Positions 10,018 to 18,620 of a stretch of 64,000 nucleotides of DNA are shown here, one piece after another. Under the pieces are notes generated by a model. That model saw only the letters and a list, made by a program, of their open reading frames with translations, did not search any database and was not told the origin of the DNA. Both the position numbers and the translations under genes were made by a program. This stretch comes from Candidatus Aalborgicola bjergmarkensis (GTDB lineage Bacteria; Pseudomonadota; Gammaproteobacteria; Burkholderiales; Burkholderiaceae_C), in contig JADJFE010000006.1 of assembly GCA_016708725.1 (NCBI GenBank), forward strand, positions 1-64,000, written 5' to 3'. Every line of letters starts with the position of its first letter. The stretch's first letter is position 1.

Positions 10018-11061
10018 ATGTTTGAATCTTTCCGTCGGTATTTTTCCACCGACCTGGCCATTGATTTAGGTACGGCCAACACCCTGATATTTGTGCGTGG
10101 GCAAGGGATTGTTCTCGACGAGCCTTCGGTGGTGGCGATACGCCATGAAGGCGGCCCACACGGGAAAAAAACCATTCAGGCCGTCGGCAAGGAAGCCAAA
10201 GCCATGTTGGGCAAGGTTCCGGGCAATATCGAAGCCATCCGGCCCATGAAGGACGGCGTGATTGCCGACTTCACCGTGACCGAACAGATGCTCAAGCAGT
10301 TCATCAAGATGGTGCATCCGCGTGGGGTTTTTCGGCCTAGTCCGCGCATCATCATTTGCGTGCCTTGCGGCTCGACCCAGGTCGAACGGCGTGCTATCCG
10401 TGAATCAGCCTTGGGCGCTGGTGCCAGCGATGTTTATCTGATCGAAGAACCCATGGCAGCAGCCATCGGCGCCGGTTTGCCGGTGTCCGAGGCGAGCGGT
10501 TCGATGGTGGTCGATATTGGTGGCGGCACCACAGAAGTCGGTGTTATCAGTTTGGGCGGCATGGTCTATAAGGGCAGCGTGCGTGTGGGTGGTGACAAGT
10601 TCGACGAAGCCATCATCAACTATATCCGGCGCAATTACGGCATGCTGATCGGCGAGCCCACAGCCGAGTCGATCAAGAAAAAAATCGGTTCCGCCTTTCC
10701 CGGCAGCGAAGTCAAGGAAATGGAAGTGCGCGGACGCAATCTGTCCGAAGGTGTGCCGCGTAGTTTCACGATCTCCAGCAACGAAATCCTCGAAGCCCTT
10801 ACCGATCCACTCAACAATATTGTGTCATCGGTCAAGAATGCCCTGGAACAGACGCCGCCCGAACTGGGTGCCGATATTTCCGACCGTGGCATGATGCTCA
10901 CCGGCGGGGGGGCCTTACTGCGTGATCTGGACCGGCTGCTGGCAGAAGAAACCGGTTTGCCCGTTCTGGTGGCCGAGGATCCATTGACCTGTGTGGTGCG
11001 AGGTTGCGGCACGGCATTGGAGCAGATGGAACGCTTGGGTTCCATTTTTACCAGCGAATAA
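10018..11061 (+). CDS. mreB: Rod-shape-determining actin homologue MreB
   Basis: A 347-residue bacterial actin that forms membrane-bound filaments guiding lateral wall synthesis. The phosphate-binding loop IDLGTANTLIF is near residue 16, and the second phosphate loop VVDIGGGTTEVGVIS is near 165. A GTG at 10015 precedes it, but the ATG at 10018 has a TGAGGA sequence 9-14 bases upstream and matches the family start (MFESF). First gene of the cell-shape operon. Confidence 0.96.
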   Translation: MFESFRRYFSTDLAIDLGTANTLIFVRGQGIVLDEPSVVAIRHEGGPHGKKTIQAVGKEAKAMLGKVPGNIEAIRPMKDGVIADFTVTEQMLKQFIKMVHPRGVFRPSPRIIICVPCGSTQVERRAIRESALGAGASDVYLIEEPMAAAIGAGLPVSEASGSMVVDIGGGTTEVGVISLGGMVYKGSVRVGGDKFDEAIINYIRRNYGMLIGEPTAESIKKKIGSAFPGSEVKEMEVRGRNLSEGVPRSFTISSNEILEALTDPLNNIVSSVKNALEQTPPELGADISDRGMMLTGGGALLRDLDRLLAEETGLPVLVAEDPLTCVVRGCGTALEQMERLGSIFTSE

Positions 11062-11079
11062 GCAAAGGGGTTTGCAGCG

Positions 11080-12000
11080 ATGCCGCTGGGTACGCTGAAC
11101 GGAACGCCCCCTCCTTTTTTTCGTCAGGGGCCATCAGCGCTATCAAAATTGGTGGTGTGCAGCGCTTTGGCATTCTTCCTGATGGTGGCTGATGCCCGTT
11201 TTCATGTCACACAGCCACTGCGCATGGTGCTGGCGACCATTCTGTATCCGGTTCAATGGGTCGCCTTGCGTCCGGTGCTGTTACTAAAGGATGCGCAGCA
11301 GTACTTCGCCTCCTTGACGGCGGCAAAAACTTTCCAGGATCAGGCCAGCCAACAGCAAATCTCGTTGTCGCAGAAGGCGAACCAGGCTGAACAACTGGCG
11401 CTGGAGAACGCACGCTTGCGCAAGTTGCTGGATTTGCGTGCGCGCACGCAATCGCCCTCCATGGCGGCGCAGGTGCTTTACGATGCTGCTGATCCGTACA
11501 GTCGCAAGGTGCTGATCGACAAGGGTATGAGCGACAACGTGAAACTGGGATCTCCGGTTCTGGATGAGGTGGGTGTTCTGGGTCAGGTAACCCGGATATA
11601 CCCGCTAGTCAGCGAAGTAACGTTGATTACGGATCGGGACCATTCCATTCCTGTACTCAATACCCGCACCGGAGCCAGGGGGGTGGCGTTTGGTGACGTT
11701 TCAACACACGTTGATGCACTGGAATTGCGTTACATGGCGGCCAACGCCGATGTGGCCGCAGGCGATTTACTGACTACCAGTGGAATCGATGGCGTTTACC
11801 CCCCCGGCCTTCCGGTCGCACGGGTGGAAAAGGTGGACCGGCGCGTCGATACCATTTTTGCGCGTATTTACTGCGTACCACTGGCTTTGGTCTCCGCCTC
11901 CAGCCATGTCATGGTGTTGGATCCCGTGGCGGAGCAGTTGCCCCCACGGCCACCACCAGATGCCCCAACGCCGGTTGGAAAACGAGGAGCGGCAAAATGA
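11080..12000 (+). CDS. mreC: Rod-shape-determining protein MreC
   Basis: A 306-residue bitopic membrane protein linking MreB to the periplasmic wall machinery. A short cytoplasmic start, one membrane helix around residues 22-42, a coiled-coil segment (about 70-115: QASQQQISLSQKANQ and following) and a C-terminal beta domain (LGSPVLDEVGVLGQV onward) are visible. The proline-rich tail is dispensable in most homologues. Its stop overlaps mreD by ATGA. Confidence 0.93.
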   Translation: MPLGTLNGTPPPFFRQGPSALSKLVVCSALAFFLMVADARFHVTQPLRMVLATILYPVQWVALRPVLLLKDAQQYFASLTAAKTFQDQASQQQISLSQKANQAEQLALENARLRKLLDLRARTQSPSMAAQVLYDAADPYSRKVLIDKGMSDNVKLGSPVLDEVGVLGQVTRIYPLVSEVTLITDRDHSIPVLNTRTGARGVAFGDVSTHVDALELRYMAANADVAAGDLLTTSGIDGVYPPGLPVARVEKVDRRVDTIFARIYCVPLALVSASSHVMVLDPVAEQLPPRPPPDAPTPVGKRGAAK

Positions 12001-12527
12001 TCATGCGTCCCGGCAAGCAATTGTTGCTGCCAGTCAAACCGTTCTTTATCTGGACTAGCTTGATCGTGGCCATGTTATGCAACATGCTACAGAACATGGG
12101 CTTGTGGGGGCGTGCTGCCTGGATTCCAGACGTATTGGCGGTGGTTCTGGTGTTCTGGACTGTGCACCAGCCCTTGCGCGTCAGCATTGGCGCTGCATTC
12201 ATGTTTGGTTTGCTGATGGATGTACACCAGGCTGGATTGCTAGGCCAGAACGCCATGGCCTACACCGTATTGAGTTTCTTCGCCACCACCATCCACCGGC
12301 GCCTGTTGTGGTTTAGCCTGCCATCCCAGGCAGCGCAGGTATTCCCTCTATTTGCTGTATCACATGCCATTGAACTGTTGGTACGTATAGTGAGCGGTGG
12401 CACGTTTCCCGGCATACACATTTTTCTTGCACCGGTCTTCGAGGCATTGCTGTGGCCGCTGGCCAGCGTTGTGCTGCTGGTCCCGCAACTGCGCGCCCCT
12501 GACCCGGATGAAAACAGGCCGTTATGA
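11997..12527 (+). CDS. mreD: Rod-shape-determining membrane protein MreD
   Basis: A 176-residue polytopic membrane protein (about five hydrophobic helices) of the elongasome. A FMFGLLMDVHQAG motif in the middle matches the family. Start at 11997 overlaps the mreC stop and its end overlaps mrdA, both ATGA, which indicates translational coupling of the whole set. Confidence 0.9.
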   Translation: MIMRPGKQLLLPVKPFFIWTSLIVAMLCNMLQNMGLWGRAAWIPDVLAVVLVFWTVHQPLRVSIGAAFMFGLLMDVHQAGLLGQNAMAYTVLSFFATTIHRRLLWFSLPSQAAQVFPLFAVSHAIELLVRIVSGGTFPGIHIFLAPVFEALLWPLASVVLLVPQLRAPDPDENRPL

Positions 12528-14512
12528 CAGCCCTGCGCAACATTGAAATCGATCTGGCGCGCTTTCGAGCCAGGGTTTTGGTGGCCGGTTTTGTCGTTGT
12601 TTTGTGTTTTGTGTTGCTGGTTGCACGTCTGGTTCATTTGCAAGTCACGCGCCATGAGGACCTGCGCGCCCAGGCGGAGAGCAACCGTACCGCCATCGTG
12701 CCTGTTGTACCCAACCGGGGGCTTATTCTGGATCGCAACGGCATTGTTCTGGCCAGCAACTATTCGGCTTATACGCTGGAGATCACGCCGTCCAAAACCA
12801 GGGGACTGGAGCAAACGCTGGATGAATTGTCCCAGGTCATGGACATCACGCCACGCGACAGGCGGCGCTTCAAGAAGTTGCTGGAAGAGTCCAAAAGCTT
12901 TGAATCCTTGCCGATCCGCACCCGTCTGACGGACATCGAAGTGGCACGGTTCGCGGCGCAACGTTTTCGCTTCCCTGGGGTTGAAATCAAGGCGCGCTTG
13001 TTTCGCAGCTACCCGTATGGCGAGCTGGCCAGCCACGTGATTGGTTATATCGGGCGCATCAACCAGGCCGAAAAGGCCAAGATTGAAGACGATGACGACC
13101 AGGGTAATTACCGTGGCACGGAATACATCGGCAAACTGGGCGTTGAGCAGAGTTTTGAGAAGCAGTTGCACGGGATCACCGGGGTCGAGCGGGTCGAAAC
13201 CTCGGCGGGTGGACGCGCCATGCGCAAACTCTCCAGCACGCCATCGACCCCAGGCAACGTGGTCATGCTGGCCATCGATATCAAGCTGCAAAAGCTGGTG
13301 GAGGATATGTATGGGGATCGTCGGGGCGCGCTGGTGGCTATGAACCCCAAAAATGGCGAAGTATTGGCCTTCGTCAGCAAACCAACCTTTGATTCCAACC
13401 TGTTTGTCGAAGGCATTGACCAGGAAAACTGGCAAATGCTCAACGAGTCGCTAGACAAGCCGTTACTCAACCGTGCGCTGCGCGGCACCTACCCACCAGG
13501 ATCGACCTACAAGCCCTTCATGGCACTGGCTGCCTTAACTACAGGAACCCGTTCACCGACAACCTTGATCAACGACCCCGGGTTCTATATGTTTGGCGGT
13601 CACCGCTTTGGCAGCCCGGAAAACGAACGTGGCGGCATCATGGACATGCGCCGTTCGATTGTCGAATCAAGCAACGCCTACTATTACTCATTGGCCAATG
13701 AGCTGGGCGTGGACGTGATGCACGATTTTATGAAGCCCCTGGGTTTTGGACAGATCACCGGCATCGACATTCATGGCGAAGTGCGCGGTGTTTTACCGAG
13801 CCAGGCATGGAAACGTGCCTATTACAAGCGCCCGGAGCAAAAGAAATGGTACGCTGGTGAAACCATTTCTTTGGGCATCGGCCAAGGTTACAACAGCTTC
13901 ACCATGTTGCAATTGGCCCAGGCAACCGCTACGGTGGCCAATGCCGGTGTGAAACATAAGCCGCAACTGGTCATTGCCACGCAGGATGCTGCCACGCACC
14001 AGCGCACAGCGGTGGAAGCGGAACCAGGACAATCCCTGGGCTTTAAACCGGAACACGTCGAGGTCATTCGCCGGGCCATGATTGGCGTGACACAAGAGGG
14101 TACATCGACACGTGTGTTTGCCGGAGCCGGTTATCTCAGTGCCGGGAAAACCGGCACCGCGCAGGCAGTCGGACTCAGTTCCAAGGAAAAATACCATGCC
14201 GCCCGCATGGAGGAGCACAAGCGTGACCATTCACTGTACATCGCCTTTGCCCCGGCGGACAACCCGAAAATTGCGCTGGCGGTGATTGTCGAAAACGCGG
14301 GTTTTGGTTCAGCCTCGGCCGCCCCCATTGCCCGGCGTGCGTTCGATTACTGGTTGTTGGGCCAGTACCCCAACCCGCAGGACCTGGCTGCCGTCAGCAA
14401 GGGCCAAGCCACCGCACCGATTGGCAAGCCACTGGTGGCGGCGGATGTGCCGTGGCCACGTGAAGTCGCATCCCAGCCAAGCGCGCCTACCAGTGCATTG
14501 GAAAAAAAATAA
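12524..14512 (+). CDS. mrdA: Penicillin-binding protein 2, elongasome transpeptidase
   Basis: A 662-residue class B PBP that cross-links lateral peptidoglycan. One N-terminal membrane helix (about 20-42) is followed by the dimerisation/pedestal region and the transpeptidase domain with active-site motif STYK (Ser about 327), SSN in SIVESSNAYYY and KTGT near 542. It is the last gene of this operon here; rodA, which normally follows and encodes its glycosyltransferase partner, is not present in the window. The dispersed repeat begins directly after the stop codon. Confidence 0.95.
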   Translation: MTALRNIEIDLARFRARVLVAGFVVVLCFVLLVARLVHLQVTRHEDLRAQAESNRTAIVPVVPNRGLILDRNGIVLASNYSAYTLEITPSKTRGLEQTLDELSQVMDITPRDRRRFKKLLEESKSFESLPIRTRLTDIEVARFAAQRFRFPGVEIKARLFRSYPYGELASHVIGYIGRINQAEKAKIEDDDDQGNYRGTEYIGKLGVEQSFEKQLHGITGVERVETSAGGRAMRKLSSTPSTPGNVVMLAIDIKLQKLVEDMYGDRRGALVAMNPKNGEVLAFVSKPTFDSNLFVEGIDQENWQMLNESLDKPLLNRALRGTYPPGSTYKPFMALAALTTGTRSPTTLINDPGFYMFGGHRFGSPENERGGIMDMRRSIVESSNAYYYSLANELGVDVMHDFMKPLGFGQITGIDIHGEVRGVLPSQAWKRAYYKRPEQKKWYAGETISLGIGQGYNSFTMLQLAQATATVANAGVKHKPQLVIATQDAATHQRTAVEAEPGQSLGFKPEHVEVIRRAMIGVTQEGTSTRVFAGAGYLSAGKTGTAQAVGLSSKEKYHAARMEEHKRDHSLYIAFAPADNPKIALAVIVENAGFGSASAAPIARRAFDYWLLGQYPNPQDLAAVSKGQATAPIGKPLVAADVPWPREVASQPSAPTSALEKK

Positions 14513-14546
14513 CGGCTTCCCACTTAAGGCGGGACAGCACGCTTGG
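14513..14546 (+). repeat. 34-bp hairpin unit directly after mrdA
   Basis: Starts at the base after the mrdA stop codon. It contains an imperfect TCCCACTT...GCGGGA hairpin and then GGACAGCACGCTTGG. The same unit, about 30 of 34 bases identical and in the same orientation, starts 13 bases after the ecm stop (37862-37895). It may serve as a 3-prime-end or attenuator structure; there is no run of T. Confidence 0.6.
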
Positions 14547-14553
14547 TGCGTTT

Positions 14554-14777
14554 GAATGAGCGCATTCGTCTGCGGCGCTGTCCCTGCAAAAAACATAGCT
14601 ACTCCCGCTTGATACATAAGGCGTACAGCCAGATTTGCCTTGAATTTTGCCCTTCAAAACGGGTCAAGGCGATGCTGATGCCGCCATGAGGCATCAAAAC
14701 GGGCCATTGTTGGGTGTTTTTGCATGGCAAATCGGGCTGTAAGCCTTATGGGATAAGCGGGGACAGCTATTGTATCA
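14554..14777 (-). repeat. Dispersed composite repeat, copy 1 (about 224 bp)
   Basis: Read on the minus strand, this aligns over its full length with 37919-38143, with roughly 85-90 percent of bases identical by eye and few or no gaps. Inside are two facing 45-bp arms: plus-strand arm 14594-14639 and minus-strand arm 14726-14772, separated by about 86 bp. Each arm has the pattern ATAGC, 4 bases, CCCGC, then about 12 bases, AAGGC-TACAGCC-GATTTGCC. No open reading frame of note is present. It fills the space between mrdA and nadB. Confidence 0.8.
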
Positions 14778-14804
14778 GGAGCAACTTGGCCTTGGCCGGG
14801 AGTA

Positions 14805-16427
14805 TTATTGTTTTGGCAATATCGGTGTCAATACCGTGGGAAGTGCCCGTTCTGCCATGTTCGGGTAATCCCGGCTGAAGTGTAAGCCACGGCTCTCGTG
14901 CCGGGATTGGGCTGAGCGCACAATCAATTCGGCCACCTGCACCAGATTGCGTAGCTCCAGCAAATCGCGCGTCACGTGAAAGTGGGCATAAAACTCCTGG
15001 ATTTCGTCCTGTAGCAGTTCAATACGGTGCAGGGCGCGCTCCAGCCGCTTGTTGGTGCGCACGATGCCTACATAGTCCCACATGAAGCGGCGCAGCTCGT
15101 CCCAGTTGTGCGAGATGACCACCGCTTCATCGGCATCGGTCACGCGGCTCTCGTCCCATATCGGCAATGTGGGTGGTGTATTGCGCGCCGTCGCGAGGAT
15201 GTCGGTTGCGGCGGCACGGGCAAACACCATGCACTCGACCAGGGAGTTGCTGGCCAGGCGGTTGGCGCCATGCAAGCCGGTGCAGGTGGCCTCGCCGACG
15301 GCGTACAAACCGGCAATGTCGGTGCGCCCGGACAAATCGGTGTGGATACCGCCGCAGGTATAGTGCGCTGCCGGGACAACGGGGATGGGTTCCTTTGAAA
15401 TGTCAATACCCAGTTCCAGGCAACGGGCATGGATATTCGGAAAATGTTCCAGGATGAAAGACAAGGGTTGGTGCGAAATGTCCAGGTAGACGCAATCCAG
15501 TCCGTGCTTTTTCATCTCGAAGTCGATGGCGCGGGCGACCACATCGCGCGGAGCCAATTCGGCGCGTGCGTCATGCTGCGGCATGAAGCGTGTGCCACCG
15601 GCGGATGCGGGCAGCAACAAGCGCCCGCCTTCGCCGCGCACAGCCTCCGAAATCAAAAAAGACTTGGCATGCGGGTGGTACAAGCAGGTGGGGTGAAACT
15701 GGATGAATTCCATATTGCTCACGCGGCACCCTGCACGCCATGCGGCGGCAATGCCATCGCCCGTGGCGGTATCAGGGTTTGTGGTGTACAGATACACCTT
15801 GCCAGCGCCGCCAGTGGCCAAAATGGTATGCGGTGCACGGAAAGTGTGCACCGTGCCTGTGGTTTCATCCAGGGCATACAGGCCCAGACAGTGATTGCTG
15901 CCTCCATCCACAGCCAGTCCCAGCTTGCCGCTGGTAATCACATCCACCAGGATATGGTTTTCAAACAGGCTGATGCCGGGGGTGCGGCGCACGGTGTCAA
16001 TCAGTGTTTTTTGCACGGCAGCCCCGGTAGCATCGGTTACGTGCACGATGCGCCTGGCGCTGTGTCCCCCCTCGCGCGTAAGGTGCAACTGCCCATCCTC
16101 CTCGGAAAAGGGCACGCCCAGGGCGCGTAGCCAAGCAATACTTTCGGGTGAATGCTCCACCACAAAACGGGTGGCGGCAGGGTCGGACAGGCCCGCCCCG
16201 GCCACCAACGTGTCGTGCACATGTGCATCAAAACTGTCACCTTCGGCCAGCACGGCAGCAATGCCGCCTTGCGCCCAGGCGCTGGAGCCATCGTTCATGC
16301 CACGTTTGGTGAGCACGGCCACGCGATGGGTGGCGGCCAGATGCAATGCCGCCGACAGGCCGGCCAAGCCACTGCCAACAATCAGGACATCAAATGGGTA
16401 TTGCTTGGATAAGGAGGAGTGGTGCAT
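14805..16427 (-). CDS. nadB: L-aspartate oxidase
   Basis: Oxidises L-aspartate to iminoaspartate, the first step of de novo NAD synthesis, with FAD and oxygen or fumarate as acceptor. The FAD-binding LIVGSGLAGLSAALHLA is near the N-terminus; HPTCLYHP and GEATCTGLHGANRLASNSL are family motifs. The ATG at 16427 gives 540 residues, matching the family; a TTG at 16469 would add 14 residues of repetitive sequence (TATETETVP) and is a weaker choice. nadA and nadC are not in the window. Confidence 0.93.
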   Translation of the reverse strand: MHHSSLSKQYPFDVLIVGSGLAGLSAALHLAATHRVAVLTKRGMNDGSSAWAQGGIAAVLAEGDSFDAHVHDTLVAGAGLSDPAATRFVVEHSPESIAWLRALGVPFSEEDGQLHLTREGGHSARRIVHVTDATGAAVQKTLIDTVRRTPGISLFENHILVDVITSGKLGLAVDGGSNHCLGLYALDETTGTVHTFRAPHTILATGGAGKVYLYTTNPDTATGDGIAAAWRAGCRVSNMEFIQFHPTCLYHPHAKSFLISEAVRGEGGRLLLPASAGGTRFMPQHDARAELAPRDVVARAIDFEMKKHGLDCVYLDISHQPLSFILEHFPNIHARCLELGIDISKEPIPVVPAAHYTCGGIHTDLSGRTDIAGLYAVGEATCTGLHGANRLASNSLVECMVFARAAATDILATARNTPPTLPIWDESRVTDADEAVVISHNWDELRRFMWDYVGIVRTNKRLERALHRIELLQDEIQEFYAHFHVTRDLLELRNLVQVAELIVRSAQSRHESRGLHFSRDYPNMAERALPTVLTPILPKQ

Positions 16428-16484
16428 GGGGACGGTTTCGGTTTCGGTGGCAGTCAAGGCTAAAGCCAAATTTTATGCTGCCCC

Positions 16485-18620
16485 TCATTGGCAGTGTTCC
16501 CGTAAAAACTCCCCCAGGGGCTTGTCTTCGGCGGGAATGTGCTGCAACAGCCAATCCTTGATGGATTGCAGCACGAACAGATCGCCGCCCTTGTTGAGCC
16601 GGGATTTGAATTGCAGCAAATCAGCCAGCAAACGGCCATGAATTGCATCATGTTCTCCCTGATAGGGGTAGTGGTACCGTTCCATCAGTTCGCGTTCGGC
16701 ATCAAAGTCCTCCTTGGTGCAATCGGTGAGTGCCTGGAATTTCTGGTTGATGCTCTCGGCGCTCTCCTTGCGCAACACGGCCAGATTGAGTGCATTGACC
16801 AAGTCGACCATCTGTTGATGTTGTTGGTCAATTTGTGCGATGCCCACATGACAAGACGCATCCAGATGAATCCAGTTGTCATGCATGGCCACAGAAGGAC
16901 TTGGGCCGTCGAACAAGGTGCATTTGCCTTTGCCGGCAGTTTTGCTTTGGTACATGGCGCTGTCGGCTGCCGCCAGCAATGTGTCCATCTCGGTGCCGTG
17001 GTCGGGAAAAATGCTGATGCCGATGCTGATACCCACACTGCAATGCAGGTTGCCAGGCAGTGCAATGGGGGGCGTGACGGCGTGGATGAGCTTGTTGCCG
17101 ATTTGCACCGCTTCATCGGGATTGACAATATCCCCGAGGATGACAACAAATTCATCCCCCCCGATACGGGCCACCGTGTCCATGGCGCGTACCGTGGTGA
17201 GCAGGCGTGAGGCGACAATTTTGAGCACAATGTCCCCGGCGTCGTGGCCGAACTGGTCGTTGGCGTGCTTGAAACCGTCCAGGTCGCCAAATAGCAAGGC
17301 CACCCGGTTGCGGTTGCGGCGTGCTTTCGAGATGCTTTGCGATAGGCGGTCAAAAAACAGCGTGCGGTTGGGCAGCCCGGTGAGGCGGTCATGGTAGGCC
17401 ATGAAACTGATCTGCAGTTCGGACTCCTTGCGCGCAGTGATGTCCTGATGCGTGCCGATCATGCGCGTGGGCTGCTTGTCGGGTGTGCGGGCAACGACCA
17501 TGCCGCGTGACAGTATCCATTTCCAGCTGCCATCCTTGCAGCGCAGCCGGTGTTCCAGCTGGTAGTCTGTGCGCTCACCGGACAAATACGCCTGGATGAT
17601 AGCCTGTGCAGCGGGCAAATCGCCGGGATGCACCAACTGTTTCCAAGTGTCGAGGGTGTTGTCAACCTCATGATCCGAATAACCCAGCATGCGTTTCCAT
17701 TGGCGTGAGTAGAGTACTTCATTGGTCTGGATATTCCAGTCCCAAACCCCTTCGTTGGAGCCTTCGAGTGCAAATTTCCAGCGTTCCTCGCTTTCGCGTA
17801 GCGCTTCTTCGGTACGCCGCTGCTGCGTGATGTCGCGCACAATGCTGGATGCGCCAATGACGTGCTGCGCGCTGTCGCGGATGGGTGAAACCGTCAGCGA
17901 TACGATGATGCGCGTGCCGTTCTTGCAGATGCGCTCGGTTTCAAAATTGAACAACGCCTGACCCTGACGAATGCTGTCGATCAACAGGGCGGCCTCATGC
18001 TGACGGTCCGGCGGTAGCAAAATAGCGATGGACTGGCCAATCATTTCCTGCGCCGTGTAGCCAAATATGTGCTCTGCCGCCGGATTCCAGCTGGCGATCA
18101 CCCCATCGAGGTTGCGGGAGATGATGGCATCGGCCGAAGACTCGACAATCGCCGCCAGATACGCGCGTTCCTGCTGCAGTTGTTCCGTCGTGGCGGCGTT
18201 GGCGCGGCGTAGCGCCTGGGCCTGTTGGCGCAGTTCATTGCGCAAACGAAAGAGTTCCAGATGGTTGCCCACGCGCGCCAACAATTCGTTGTGTTCGAAT
18301 GGCTTGCTGACAAAATCGACTGCGCCGAGTTGAAAGCCACGGATCCGCAATTCGGTGTCTGTGGCAGCACTCAGGAAAATCACCGGAATGTCCTGGCTGC
18401 CTGGACTGGCCTTGAGGCGACGGATCATGTCAAAGCCGTTCATGCCGTGCATTTTCAGATCCAGCAAAATCAGATCGGGAGCGCTGTTTTCCATAGCGGC
18501 CAGGGCCAGCTCGGCGCTGTCAGCTGGCAGTACCTGGAAACCTTCCCTGGTCAAGGTATCCAATAGCAGCTTGAGGGACGCCAGATTATCGTCCACCACC
18601 ATGATGCGGCCTTTGCTCAT
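16485..18620 (-). CDS. Response regulator-PAS-PAS-GGDEF-hemerythrin fusion
   Basis: A 711-residue multidomain signalling protein. Order: receiver domain (1-120, phospho-acceptor Asp in LILLDLKMHG), a linker helix, two PAS domains (about 150-265 and 275-395), a GGDEF diguanylate cyclase domain (about 405-565, intact RIGGDEF near 486) and a C-terminal bacteriohemerythrin domain (about 585-711). The hemerythrin iron ligands appear complete: His in CHVGI, His in DQQHQQM, Glu in the DFDAERELM segment, two His in GEHDAIHG, and His and Asp in LLQHIPAED. It probably makes cyclic-di-GMP under control of phosphorylation and O2 or redox. Its start overlaps the stop of the hybrid kinase gene. Confidence 0.9.
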   Translation of the reverse strand: MSKGRIMVVDDNLASLKLLLDTLTREGFQVLPADSAELALAAMENSAPDLILLDLKMHGMNGFDMIRRLKASPGSQDIPVIFLSAATDTELRIRGFQLGAVDFVSKPFEHNELLARVGNHLELFRLRNELRQQAQALRRANAATTEQLQQERAYLAAIVESSADAIISRNLDGVIASWNPAAEHIFGYTAQEMIGQSIAILLPPDRQHEAALLIDSIRQGQALFNFETERICKNGTRIIVSLTVSPIRDSAQHVIGASSIVRDITQQRRTEEALRESEERWKFALEGSNEGVWDWNIQTNEVLYSRQWKRMLGYSDHEVDNTLDTWKQLVHPGDLPAAQAIIQAYLSGERTDYQLEHRLRCKDGSWKWILSRGMVVARTPDKQPTRMIGTHQDITARKESELQISFMAYHDRLTGLPNRTLFFDRLSQSISKARRNRNRVALLFGDLDGFKHANDQFGHDAGDIVLKIVASRLLTTVRAMDTVARIGGDEFVVILGDIVNPDEAVQIGNKLIHAVTPPIALPGNLHCSVGISIGISIFPDHGTEMDTLLAAADSAMYQSKTAGKGKCTLFDGPSPSVAMHDNWIHLDASCHVGIAQIDQQHQQMVDLVNALNLAVLRKESAESINQKFQALTDCTKEDFDAERELMERYHYPYQGEHDAIHGRLLADLLQFKSRLNKGGDLFVLQSIKDWLLQHIPAEDKPLGEFLREHCQ

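Noticed and set aside
12260..13435. Minus-strand frame of 391 codons opposite mreD and mrdA
   Set aside because: Antisense shadow of two clear genes; composition not protein-like.
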